64,000 nt of DNA, from positions 1-64,000 of the forward strand of contig NZ_VZDO01000017.1 in NCBI RefSeq assembly GCF_008802405.1, given 5' to 3'. This document shows positions 51,857 through 59,653 of this stretch, piece by piece (position 1 is the first letter of the stretch; each line of letters begins with the position of its first letter). This DNA is from Plantimonas leprariae. GTDB taxonomy: Bacteria > Pseudomonadota > Alphaproteobacteria > Rhizobiales > Rhizobiaceae. A program made the position numbers and the translations under genes. The notes under the pieces are model-generated. The model was not told the DNA's origin. It made no database searches and saw nothing but the letters and a program-made list of their open reading frames with translations.

Positions 51857-52930
51857 ATGTCCGTCGACAACCGGACGCCGTTTCCGGCCATCGCCTTCCG
51901 GCAGTTCAACATGGTCGGCGACCTGCTCGGCGTCGTGTCCGTGCGCGGCACGTTCCGGCTGAGCGACGGCGGTCCGCTGGTGCTCGCGGACGAACAGTAT
52001 CCGCTCGTGATGTCCGACACCTACGAGGGCGATCCGCACCGGACGCCGCAGATGGCGCAGACCGACCTCGTGCCGTTCAAGCCGGGCACGGACGTGACGC
52101 TCATCGGCGCGAGTTTCGCGCCGGGCGGCGAGCCGCTGCCGTCATGGACCTGCGGGCTGACGGTCGGCCCCGTCGCGAAGGACCTGAAGGTGACCGGGCC
52201 GCGCTTCTGGCGCGCCAGGCTGCGGCGCCGGAGTTGGGCGATGTTCCGCCGCGACGAACCGGACGAGCTCGACGGGTGGACGTTGAGCGAGCCGGAACCC
52301 GCCGCGGCCGTGCCGCTCGACTGGCGCCTCGCGGCCGGCGGCAGGCTTCCGGCGGCGAACGAGCAGGCGCCGGACGGCGTGCACCGCTTCAACGGCGTCG
52401 GCTGCGGCATCGTCGACGACGAGCGCTTCCGCGAGACGCCGAACGTCGAAGCGCCGCAGATCGAGGCGCCGGACCGGCCGGTCGCCAGCCCGCACGGCGA
52501 GGACGTGCCGGAGGGGTTCGGCCCGGTCTCGCCCTTCTGGGAATGGCGAACGCGCCATGCCGGCACCTATGACGACGCGTGGCTGGCCGAGCGCCACCCC
52601 CTGCTGCCGCGCGATTTCGACTTCCGCTTCTGGCAGTGCGCCCATCCCGACCTGATCGCCGATCCGTGGCTTCGGGGCGACGAGCCCTTCCATCTGCGCA
52701 ACCTCGTGAAGCGCTATCCCGACCTCGTGGGCCGGTTGCCGGGCATCCGCCTGAAGGTCGAGGTCGACGACGCGACGCACGGTCCCCTCGCGCTCGATGG
52801 CGTGCATTTCGACCTCAGGCCCAGCGTCGGCCGCGTGTTCCTGACCTGGCGCATCGCCTTCCCGTGGTCCGAACGCCGCGGGATGCCGAAGCTCTCGACC
52901 GTCGATTTCGTCCGGGAAGCGGCCGCATGA
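51857..52930 (+). CDS. DUF2169 domain protein, T6SS effector adaptor
   Basis: A 357-residue protein with the DUF2169 layout (NRTPFPAIAFRQFNMVGDLLGVVSVRGTF at the N-terminus split by an inserted strand, then DLVPFKPGTDVTLIGASFAP and KVTGPRFWRARL). DUF2169 proteins act as chaperone adaptors that load PAAR-type effectors on VgrG. The gene starts six bases after the vgrG stop and overlaps the PAAR-effector gene by four bases, exactly the order VgrG-adaptor-PAAR effector. Confidence 0.88.
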   Translation: MSVDNRTPFPAIAFRQFNMVGDLLGVVSVRGTFRLSDGGPLVLADEQYPLVMSDTYEGDPHRTPQMAQTDLVPFKPGTDVTLIGASFAPGGEPLPSWTCGLTVGPVAKDLKVTGPRFWRARLRRRSWAMFRRDEPDELDGWTLSEPEPAAAVPLDWRLAAGGRLPAANEQAPDGVHRFNGVGCGIVDDERFRETPNVEAPQIEAPDRPVASPHGEDVPEGFGPVSPFWEWRTRHAGTYDDAWLAERHPLLPRDFDFRFWQCAHPDLIADPWLRGDEPFHLRNLVKRYPDLVGRLPGIRLKVEVDDATHGPLALDGVHFDLRPSVGRVFLTWRIAFPWSERRGMPKLSTVDFVREAAA

Positions 52931-54492
52931 GCAATTCCGGTAGCGGCGCCGTCAACCTCAGCATCACCCGAGGCACGGTCATCGATGTCGGGAAGATGTC
53001 GCCCGACGTACGGGGTGCCTATGATTCCGCACTGAAGCAGGGCGACGACCTGTTCGATACGGATCCGGACGCTGCCCGCGCAGCCTGGGCCAGAGCCGAC
53101 GAGATCGGCAAGCCGTACATTCGACGTCCGCCGCCGACCGCAGCGTCCCCTCCGCCGCCGGAACTGGTGCCGGACACGAAGGACGCGGTCGCCGTCTGCC
53201 TGTCGCCGGATGTCTGCCGCTCGCCGTCGCAGCCCGTGCCCTACCAGGTCTGGGGCAAGGGCGACGACGACCAGAACTATTCGCCGGACGTTCGCTCCAA
53301 CGGCCTCACCATCAAGCGGCGGGATTCGCGCTTCACCACCACCTACGGCGACGAGCCGGGCACCGGCCTCGGGGTCAAGTCGAACACCGTCGGCAACGTT
53401 GTGGAGCCGGTCACCTCCTCCACCATCGTGCGGGCGAACGGCGTCCCCGTGCAGCGCCATACGGATCGCTGCACGCTGAACAACGGCAACTGCCCAGGCG
53501 AGTACGTCCACGTCAAATCGACCGAAACGCACGAACCGCCGGACGGCAAGGACAAGCAGGACAAGGCCTGGTACCAGAAGGCCTGGGACTGGACGGGCGA
53601 CAAGCTGAACAGAGCCGGCAATGCGGTCGGCAAATGGGTCGACGAGCACCCTCGCACGATGGGCGCGGTACAAGCTGTCGGCGGCGTGGCGGAAGGCATC
53701 GGATCGGCGGCGCTGGTTGTCGGCGGCACGGCCGCCGATGCGACCGTCGTCGGCGCGCCGGTCGGCATCGCCGGGCAAGCTCTCGGCGTGGCGGGTCTCG
53801 TCAACGCCTCCGACAACGTCTCCACAGGCCTGCGGCAGATGTGGTACGGAACGCCGCAGCAGACCGTCGCCGTGCAAGCGACGGGAGCTGCCGCCTCGGC
53901 GCTCGGTGCGACGCCGGCGCAGACGCAGACCGCCCAGTCGATCGTCAGCGGCGGCCAAGTCGTGCTCGGCGGAGTCGCGGGCGGCGCCGGCGCGCTCCGG
54001 CAGGCCGGCAGGGCGACCGCGGTCGAAAGCGGTATCGCGAAGGAGGCTGGAACCGCATCGAAAGCACGCGCAGCCGAGGAAACTGCCGATGAGGCGGTCG
54101 TAAGTGGAAATGCAGGTGCTCGCAGCACACCTGTCAGCCGGTGGAAACGAAACTCGGCCAACGGGCGGCGTGTGTACCAACGGGACGATCTAATCGACCC
54201 GAAAAAAGTCGACGACCGAGGCAGAACAAATCTGGAGCGGATGCAGAAAGGCTTGGCTCCGCTCGGTCCTGACGGCAAACCGGTCAACCTACACCACCTG
54301 ACGCAAGATGAGCCTGGTGCGATCGCCGAAGTCGGTCAGACGTTCCACAAGGACAACCATGGCATTCTGCACATGTATCCTAATGGACAAGCGAAAGTCG
54401 GCTACAACAGTGCACCACCGCCGATAGACCGGCAGGCTTTTGGCAACTGGGCACGATCCTATTGGAAGACGAGAGCGAGCGACTTCAAATGA
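52927..54492 (+). CDS. PAAR-like (DUF4150) T6SS effector with C-terminal LHH nuclease
   Basis: A 521-residue modular effector. After a variable N-terminus, the DUF4150/PAAR-like spike spans about 95-200 (VCLSPDVCRSPSQPVPYQVW, TTTYGDEPGTGLGVKSNTVG, HTDRCTLNNGNCPGE). An alanine/glycine-rich hydrophobic stretch (about 238-310) could assist passage through the target membrane. The toxic tip (about 395-521) contains VNLHHL with H456-H457 and later FHKDNHGILHM, matching the HNH/Endo VII superfamily nucleases with conserved LHH. It probably degrades target-cell DNA. The tip (nucleotides from about 54110) departs in base and codon use from the rest of the gene, as exchangeable effector ends do. Confidence 0.88.
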   Translation: MSNSGSGAVNLSITRGTVIDVGKMSPDVRGAYDSALKQGDDLFDTDPDAARAAWARADEIGKPYIRRPPPTAASPPPPELVPDTKDAVAVCLSPDVCRSPSQPVPYQVWGKGDDDQNYSPDVRSNGLTIKRRDSRFTTTYGDEPGTGLGVKSNTVGNVVEPVTSSTIVRANGVPVQRHTDRCTLNNGNCPGEYVHVKSTETHEPPDGKDKQDKAWYQKAWDWTGDKLNRAGNAVGKWVDEHPRTMGAVQAVGGVAEGIGSAALVVGGTAADATVVGAPVGIAGQALGVAGLVNASDNVSTGLRQMWYGTPQQTVAVQATGAAASALGATPAQTQTAQSIVSGGQVVLGGVAGGAGALRQAGRATAVESGIAKEAGTASKARAAEETADEAVVSGNAGARSTPVSRWKRNSANGRRVYQRDDLIDPKKVDDRGRTNLERMQKGLAPLGPDGKPVNLHHLTQDEPGAIAEVGQTFHKDNHGILHMYPNGQAKVGYNSAPPPIDRQAFGNWARSYWKTRASDFK

Positions 54493-54953
54493 CGGCAGAA
54501 GACATCGCCATGCAAAATGCCTTCCGGCTGATTCAGGAGAATGCTGAGCTTGCGGATTTTGAACGCGGGGCTTCCGAGGGCGAAATCGAGGCAGCGGAGC
54601 GGAGCTTGAATATTCGCTTCCCACCAAGTTACCGAACTTTTCTCTCCGCTTATGGCGTCGGCGACTTCAACGGACGGGAATTCTTCGGAATCATCCCTGG
54701 CAAGATCCCAGGAACGTCTGCCCCAAGCGTTGTCTGGCTAACGCTGGACGAGCGCAAGGTAAGCGGGCTTCCCACTCACCTGCTGCCTGTCGCTGCTAGT
54801 GGTTATGGCAGTTACTTCTGCATCGATACGAGCAACACCGGAAATAACGGTAGCCCCATACTTGAATGGAGCAATTCACATAACCCGACCAAGCTCATCG
54901 CCGGCGATTTCGCCGAATTCTTCCTTGATGAACTTCAAGGATCGCTGTCGTAG
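54489..54953 (+). CDS. SMI1/KNR4 (SUKH) family immunity protein
   Basis: A 154-residue cytoplasmic protein of the SUKH superfamily: the opening GEIEAAERSLNIRFPPSYRTFLSAYG is its most conserved region, read in two parts at about 36-48 and 49-61, and FFGIIPG follows. SUKH proteins are the commonest immunity partners of nuclease toxins of contact-dependent and T6SS effectors. The ATG at 54489 overlaps the effector stop, so toxin and antidote are co-translated. Base composition is lower in G/C than the window average, like the effector tip. Confidence 0.88.
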   Translation: MTAEDIAMQNAFRLIQENAELADFERGASEGEIEAAERSLNIRFPPSYRTFLSAYGVGDFNGREFFGIIPGKIPGTSAPSVVWLTLDERKVSGLPTHLLPVAASGYGSYFCIDTSNTGNNGSPILEWSNSHNPTKLIAGDFAEFFLDELQGSLS

Positions 54954-55015
54954 CGCTGACCCGTCGGATTGTCGTGGAGGGGTCCGGGACGCCGATCTTA
55001 AACGCACAGGTTTCG

Positions 55016-55468
55016 ATGAACAGACGTCCCAGTCTTCCGCCGGAAAAGGCCGACGAACTCAACCGCCTGCTGCGCGCATCGGGCGAAAAGCAGCGCTCCG
55101 GCGAGCTCCGGGAAGCGATGGCATTGGGGTCGCGGGCCTGGGACCTTCTACCCGATCCGAAGGAGGGATGGGACTTCTACCCCGAGATCATCGCGCGCAG
55201 CCAGATGGATCAGAACGTGGCGGCCGGCGACGCGCAGAATGCCAAGCGTTGGATCGACCGGACCTACCGTGCCTATGGCGATGAGCACCACCAGGACGGC
55301 GCGGTCAACATGATGGATGGTGCCGCACTCTTCGAACTCGGGCTGAAGGGCGAAGCCTATGCCGTGTTCGAAGACGTCTACAACCGGTTGGGGCGCGAGT
55401 GGTTCGGCGGCGAATATGCAAGCCACCTCGAATTCCTGCTGAAGGAGAGGGCGCGCCGTCGTGGATGA
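55016..55468 (+). CDS. TPR-like protein of the T6SS effector island
   Basis: A 150-residue helical repeat protein (for example ELREAMALGSRAWDLLPDPK, AKRWIDRTYRAYGDEHHQDG, and LFELGLKGEAYAVFEDVYNRLG). It has the spacing of tetratricopeptide repeats. Such proteins often follow polymorphic toxin loci, where they may act as chaperones or additional immunity factors; the function here is inferred from location. Start ATG at 55016 follows ACAGG; the stop region overlaps the next gene by eight bases. Confidence 0.7.
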   Translation: MNRRPSLPPEKADELNRLLRASGEKQRSGELREAMALGSRAWDLLPDPKEGWDFYPEIIARSQMDQNVAAGDAQNAKRWIDRTYRAYGDEHHQDGAVNMMDGAALFELGLKGEAYAVFEDVYNRLGREWFGGEYASHLEFLLKERARRRG

Positions 55469-55892
55469 GGAGGAGCCTGCCGATGAACTCCATGCGCGGG
55501 TCACTCAGTTTTCCGAAAGCGGGAACTTGGCGTTGGAAGCAGGCGAATACGACCGCGCCATCGCTGCCTGGCGGTGCGGTCTGAGCCTTCTTCCGCAACC
55601 GCGCGCCAAATGGGAGGCGACGCTTTGGCTTGAGGCTTCTATCGGGGAGGCCTTTCGTGCCAAGGGCGATGTCGAAACGGCGCTGGATCACTTCGCGAAC
55701 GCCTATCGCTCGGCGGACGGAGCGACGAATCCCTTCGTCCGCCTTCGCCTTGGCACGTGCTATGCCGACCTGGGGAGAGCCGACGCCGCGGCCGAGAATC
55801 TCCTGTACGCCTACATGCTCGAAGGCGAAGAGATTTTTGCTGACGATCGGCGATACCTGGACATCCTGCGGGAGCGACGGCTGCTGGATTAG
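55461..55892 (+). CDS. Second TPR-like protein, related in layout to its neighbour
   Basis: A 143-residue protein with clear TPR helices (FSESGNLALEAGEYDRAIAAW, IGEAFRAKGDVETALDHF, LRLGTCYADLGRADAAAENL). It resembles the preceding gene in length and arrangement (an LP-x-P-x-x-x-W turn after the first repeat in both), as if duplicated. Start GTG at 55461 overlaps that gene by eight bases. Probably co-transcribed with the effector/immunity pair. Confidence 0.72.
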   Translation: MDEEEPADELHARVTQFSESGNLALEAGEYDRAIAAWRCGLSLLPQPRAKWEATLWLEASIGEAFRAKGDVETALDHFANAYRSADGATNPFVRLRLGTCYADLGRADAAAENLLYAYMLEGEEIFADDRRYLDILRERRLLD

Positions 55893-55912
55893 GCACGTGG
55901 CAGGGTCTAACG

Positions 55913-56620
55913 ATGACGGACATCAAGGCGGACCTGCAGTACGCAGCCGCGAAGATCGGCCCGTTCGCGCGCGTGCGGATGCCGACCGAAGAGCAGGTCG
56001 CCCGTCTGGGTGCCGAACTGCCGCCGAGTCTGGTCTGGTTTCTCGAAACCTACGGCTTCGGCGAATGCTTCGACGGCCTCTTCCGGCTCTCAGATGCCGA
56101 GCCGCTCCGGCCGGTGCTCGCGCTCGTCTTCGAGGCGGACGCCGACCTCGACCACGATGATTGCAGCGCCGTCGCCTACACGGCATTCGGCACGGTCCAC
56201 CTCTGGTCGAAACGCTTTGGCGTGCTCACCGTCGACCTGCCCGCGGGACAGGTCTTCTGCCAAGCTCTGGCACCGACGCTTTTCAAGGGAATGGCGGAGA
56301 CGCCCCGTATCCCTCACAACGACGACCGGATGACGACCGCCCTCCTCCCGTTCGAGATGGACGACGTCGACTATTCCGACGCCGACGACGAACCGATGTT
56401 CGCGCGCTGCGTCGAGCAGCACGGGCCACTGGAGCCGGACGAATGCTACGGCTTCTTTCCCGCTCTCGCCATCGCCGGCCCGTCCGGCCCGAAACGACGC
56501 GTCGAGAACATCCGCCGCGTGAAGGCGCTAGAACACTTCGCCATCCTGGCCCAACTCGCCACGTTCCATCTCACCCGGATCGGACCGAACGGCTTCGAGG
56601 AGGTTCGACGGATCGGTTAG
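55913..56620 (+). CDS. GAD-like/DUF1851 domain protein, probable immunity protein
   Basis: A 235-residue soluble protein. The N-terminal GAD-like region (IGPFARVRMPTEEQVARLGA, LPPSLVWFLETYGFGECFDG) leads to a DUF1851 region (ECYGFFPALAIAGPSG, IRRVKALEHFAILAQLA). This pair of domains is typical of proteins found in polymorphic toxin and T6SS immunity clusters. With no matching toxin gene beside it, it is likely an orphan immunity gene kept from an earlier effector. It is convergent with phnF. Confidence 0.8.
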   Translation: MTDIKADLQYAAAKIGPFARVRMPTEEQVARLGAELPPSLVWFLETYGFGECFDGLFRLSDAEPLRPVLALVFEADADLDHDDCSAVAYTAFGTVHLWSKRFGVLTVDLPAGQVFCQALAPTLFKGMAETPRIPHNDDRMTTALLPFEMDDVDYSDADDEPMFARCVEQHGPLEPDECYGFFPALAIAGPSGPKRRVENIRRVKALEHFAILAQLATFHLTRIGPNGFEEVRRIG

Positions 56621-56640
56621 TCGCTGAACGCCGATCCGCC

Positions 56641-57360
56641 CTAGAATCGGAACACGAGTTCCATGCGGTCGGCGTGGAAGCGGGCGCGCTTGGCCTGGAT
56701 CGGGCGGCGATCGGGGTCCACGTCGATCGCCGTCGAGACGAGCACGATGGCGTCCGGCGGCGAGGCGAGATGCTCGGCGTCGGCCGGGTGGATGCGCTCG
56801 GCGCTGACCCGCGTCTCGCCGCGCCGATAGTCCGGCAGCCCTTCCAGCCGCAGCGCCTCGGTGATCGAGCCGGTTTCTGCATAGGCCTGGACGATGCCGG
56901 GGAAGCGCTTCGCCGGAAAGAAGGTCGTGGTGACCGATAGCGGCACGCCGTTCGCGACGTGCAGCGTCTCCATGCGGTGCAGCGCCGCGCCGACCGGACA
57001 TTCGAGCATCGCGGCGAGGCCGGCGTCGGCGCTGGCGCGCTCGGCGCGGATCAGCCGCCCGCCGGGCGTCCGCCCCTCGGCCGTGACGTTCTCGGAAAAC
57101 CGGGTGCGCGGCCCCACCGGATAGGCGAGCCGAGGAGGCTGCGCGTTCACAAACGTGCCCCGGCCGCGCTCGGCGCGCAGCAGCCCCTCGTCGGCGAGGA
57201 ACCGGATGGCGCGCCGCACGGTGTGCCGGTTGACGGCGAACCGCTCCGCCAGTTCCGTCTCCGGCGCCAGCCGTTCGCGCATCGAGCCTTCGGCGATGGC
57301 GGCCCTGATCCTGTCGGCGACGCGCCGCCAGCGCGTCACCCCTTCGTCGATCTCGTTCAT
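56641..57360 (-). CDS. phnF: Phosphonate operon repressor PhnF (GntR/HutC family)
   Basis: A 239-residue regulator. The GntR winged helix is RIRAAIAEGSMRERLAPETEL (about 17-37) with NRHTVRRAIRFLADEGLLRAERGRGTFV (about 46-73, cut here for clarity). The HutC-type UTRA ligand domain fills about 90-235 (RLIRAERASADAGLA, GVPLSVTTTFFPAKRF). It is divergent from phnG and separated by 115 bases holding an ideal HutC-family operator. Start ATG at 57360; a longer in-frame start eight codons upstream is possible. Likely effector: a phosphonate or C-P lyase pathway intermediate. Confidence 0.9.
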   Translation of the reverse strand: MNEIDEGVTRWRRVADRIRAAIAEGSMRERLAPETELAERFAVNRHTVRRAIRFLADEGLLRAERGRGTFVNAQPPRLAYPVGPRTRFSENVTAEGRTPGGRLIRAERASADAGLAAMLECPVGAALHRMETLHVANGVPLSVTTTFFPAKRFPGIVQAYAETGSITEALRLEGLPDYRRGETRVSAERIHPADAEHLASPPDAIVLVSTAIDVDPDRRPIQAKRARFHADRMELVFRF

Positions 57361-57387
57361 TCGCGCTCCGCACGACCGGCGCACCGG

Positions 57388-57405
57388 TCGTCACAAGGCC
57401 GTCAC
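57388..57405 (+). promoter_or_regulatory. Candidate Pho box upstream of phnG
   Basis: TCGTCACAAGGCCGTCAC has two CGTCAC half-sites starting 11 bases apart, matching the CTGTCAC-N4-CTGTCAC PhoB pattern at 11 of 14 positions, in the orientation of phnG. The C-P lyase operon is under phosphate-starvation control in other bacteria, which makes the assignment reasonable. The promoter itself is not clearly visible. Confidence 0.5.
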
Positions 57406-57440
57406 TATCATGATCCTAAAAGAGGCATAGCAAAGTTTGA

Positions 57441-57458
57441 TGTCTATACAAATAGACA
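57441..57458. promoter_or_regulatory. PhnF operator, HutC-family consensus
   Basis: TGTCTATACAAATAGACA is an inverted repeat with perfect 7-base arms and a 4-base centre. It contains GTCTATAC, an exact fit to the HutC-subfamily consensus GT-N-TA-N-AC. It lies between phnF and phnG, 18 bases before the phnG start, so a bound PhnF would block phnG expression and possibly its own. Confidence 0.8.
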
Positions 57459-57475
57459 AGTCGAGCGGAGCCGAC

Positions 57476-57952
57476 GTGACGAACAGGCCCTCCCAACAGA
57501 TGACGGAAACCTTCGAGGCGCGTCGCCGCGTGATCGGCGCGATGGCGCTGGCGCCGGCCGAGCTTCTCCGGTCGCGCTTCGCCGCCGCCTTCGGCGACGC
57601 GCCGGATGCCGTTGCCGTGCGCGGCCCGGAGGTCGGCCTCGTGATGCTGCGCGGCCGGGCCGGCGGTGGCGGCGCGCCGTTCAATCTCGGCGAAGCCAGC
57701 GTCTGCCGCGCGACGGTGCGGCTCGCCAGCGGCGAGGTCGGCCACGCGATGATCCTCGGGCGCGACGCCGGACACGCGCGGCTCGCCGCGCATCTCGACG
57801 CCCTCTGGCAGCGTGACGACTGGCGCGACCGGGTCGAGGCCGAGATCGTCGCCCCGGCGCTCGCCGCCGATGCCGAGGCGGCCGGAGCCCGGGCCGAGGA
57901 AACGGCGGCGACGCGGGTCGACTTCTTCACCCTGGTGCGCGGCGAGGACTGA
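57476..57952 (+). CDS. phnG: C-P lyase core subunit PhnG
   Basis: A 158-residue subunit of the carbon-phosphorus lyase core complex (PhnGHIJ). Family marks are RRRVIGAMALAPAELL, GLVMLRGRAGGGGAPFNLGE and ASGEVGHAMILGRD. Start GTG at 57476 is chosen because GCGGAG lies about seven bases upstream and the operator sits before it; a TTG/ATG at 57437-57442 would place coding sequence over the operator, and ATG at 57500 lacks a ribosome site. First gene of the phn operon. Confidence 0.9.
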   Translation: MTNRPSQQMTETFEARRRVIGAMALAPAELLRSRFAAAFGDAPDAVAVRGPEVGLVMLRGRAGGGGAPFNLGEASVCRATVRLASGEVGHAMILGRDAGHARLAAHLDALWQRDDWRDRVEAEIVAPALAADAEAAGARAEETAATRVDFFTLVRGED

Positions 57953-57957
57953 CGGCG

Positions 57958-58563
57958 ATGAGCGCATCCCTCTCGGCTTCGGCCGTCGCCGGCGGCTTCC
58001 GCAACCCGGTCTTCGATGCGCAGACCGCGTTCCGCCGCATCATGGACGCCTTCGCGCGGCCAGGCACGATCGCCGATCTCGGCAACTTCGTGGAAGCACC
58101 GCCCGCCCTGCCGCCGGCGGCCGCCGCGCTGGTCGCGACGCTGGCCGACGCCGACGTTGCCGTGTTCCTGGACGCGCCCGGCACCGGCGACGCGGCGGCT
58201 TGGATCGCCTTCCAGACCGGCGCCGCCATCGCCGCCGCGCCGGCGGACGCCGTCTTCGTCGTCCTCGCTCCCGCCTCCGATCCCGCCGGCTGGGGGCGGT
58301 TCCCGATCGGCACCGATAGCTATCCCGACCGGTCGGCGACGCTGCTGCTTCCCGTCGAAGCGCTGGAGGGCGGCGCGCCGCTCCGCCTTTCCGGCCCCGG
58401 CATTGAATCGTCCGAGGTGGTCGCACCGCGCGGCCTGCCGGACGGCTTCCTCGCAAGCCGGGCGGCGAATGCGACTCTGTTCCCGCGCGGCCACGACCTC
58501 GTCCTCGTCGCAGGCGCGAGACTGCTGGCGCTCCCCCGCACCACTTCGGTCAAGGAGGCCTGA
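57958..58563 (+). CDS. phnH: C-P lyase core subunit PhnH
   Basis: A 201-residue protein of the PhnH family (GGFRNPVFDAQTAFRRIMDAFARPG near 11-35, shown here in two pieces, and LPVEALEGGAPLRLSGPGIE later). PhnH forms part of the PhnGHIJ complex that attaches methylphosphonate to ribose-triphosphate with PhnI and feeds PhnJ. Five bases separate it from phnG and four from phnI, all in one operon. Confidence 0.9.
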   Translation: MSASLSASAVAGGFRNPVFDAQTAFRRIMDAFARPGTIADLGNFVEAPPALPPAAAALVATLADADVAVFLDAPGTGDAAAWIAFQTGAAIAAAPADAVFVVLAPASDPAGWGRFPIGTDSYPDRSATLLLPVEALEGGAPLRLSGPGIESSEVVAPRGLPDGFLASRAANATLFPRGHDLVLVAGARLLALPRTTSVKEA

Positions 58564-58567
58564 CGCG

Positions 58568-59653
58568 ATGTACGTGGCCGTGAAGGGCGGCGAGGCTGCC
58601 ATCCGCAACGCGCACCGGCTCCTCGCCGACCGCCGGCGCGGCGACCGCTCGGTGCCGGCGATGACGATCCGGCAGATCGCCGAGCAGCTCGCGCTCGGCG
58701 TCGACCGGGTGATGGCGGAAGGCTCGCTCTACGATCCGGAACTCGCCGCCATCGCCGTCCGGCAGGCGCGCGGCGACCTGATCGAGGCGATCTTTCTGAT
58801 CCGCGCCTTCCGCACGACGCTGCCGCGCTTTCGCGCTTGCCTGCCGCTCGACACCGGCGCGATGCGGCTGGAGCGCCGGGTCTCGGCGACCTACAAGGAT
58901 CTGCCCGGCGGTCAGTTGCTCGGCCCCACCTTCGACTACACCCACCGCCTGCTCAACCCGGCGATGGCCGGCGACGAGGCCGTGGCCGCCCCCGAACGCC
59001 GTTCGGCCGAGCCCGGCGAACCCGCGCCCCGCGTCACCGATCTTCTCGGTCGCGAGGGCCTGATCGAGGCGGACGGCTCGGCCGAGGGCGAGCCCGGCGA
59101 CATCACCCGCGACCCGCTGGATTTTCCGGCCGGCCGCGACCTCCGCCTGCAGGCGCTGGCGCGCGGCGACGAAGGGTTTCTCCTCGCACTCGGCTATTCG
59201 ACGCAGCGCGGCTACGGCCGCACCCATCCCTTCGTCGGGGAGATCCGCATCGGCCTCGTCGATGTCGAGGTGGAGCTTCCCGAACTGGGGTTCGCCGTCA
59301 CGATCGGGCGCGTGCGCGTCACCGAATGCCAGATGGTGTCGCAGTTCACCGGCGGCGACGGCGAGCCGGCGCGCTTCTCGCGCGGCTACGGCCTCGTCTT
59401 CGGGCAGTCGGAGCGGAAAGCCATGGCGATGAGCCTCGTCGACCGGGCGCTCCGGGCCGACGAATACGGCGAGGAACGCCGCTCGCCGGCGCAGGACGAG
59501 GAGTTCGTGCTGGAGCATTGCGACAACGTCGCGGCCACCGGCTTCGTCGAGCACCTGAAGCTGCCGCACTACGTCGACTTCCAGGCCGAGCTCGACCTCC
59601 TGCGCACGCTGAACGCCGAGCGCGGGACGGATGGGAAGGAGGCTGCGGAATGA
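58568..59653 (+). CDS. phnI: Alpha-D-ribose 1-methylphosphonate 5-triphosphate synthase subunit PhnI
   Basis: A 361-residue protein. PhnI catalyses the nucleobase displacement that links phosphonate to ribose 5-triphosphate, with PhnG, H and L. Conserved blocks here are MYVAVKGGEAAIRNAHRLL, TFDYTHRLLNPAMAGDE, and TECQMVSQFTGGDGEPARFS with RGYGLVFGQSERKAM after it. Length is normal. Its stop overlaps the phnJ start by four bases. Confidence 0.93.
   Translation: MYVAVKGGEAAIRNAHRLLADRRRGDRSVPAMTIRQIAEQLALGVDRVMAEGSLYDPELAAIAVRQARGDLIEAIFLIRAFRTTLPRFRACLPLDTGAMRLERRVSATYKDLPGGQLLGPTFDYTHRLLNPAMAGDEAVAAPERRSAEPGEPAPRVTDLLGREGLIEADGSAEGEPGDITRDPLDFPAGRDLRLQALARGDEGFLLALGYSTQRGYGRTHPFVGEIRIGLVDVEVELPELGFAVTIGRVRVTECQMVSQFTGGDGEPARFSRGYGLVFGQSERKAMAMSLVDRALRADEYGEERRSPAQDEEFVLEHCDNVAATGFVEHLKLPHYVDFQAELDLLRTLNAERGTDGKEAAE

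Noticed and set aside
49550-52039. An 829-codon minus-strand frame opposite vgrG
   Set aside because: It is an antisense shadow of the VgrG gene, His/Arg-rich and without motifs.
57437-57475. Upstream start of phnG at TTG 57437 or ATG 57440
   Set aside because: It would put coding sequence across the PhnF palindrome, and the ribosome site fits the GTG at 57476.
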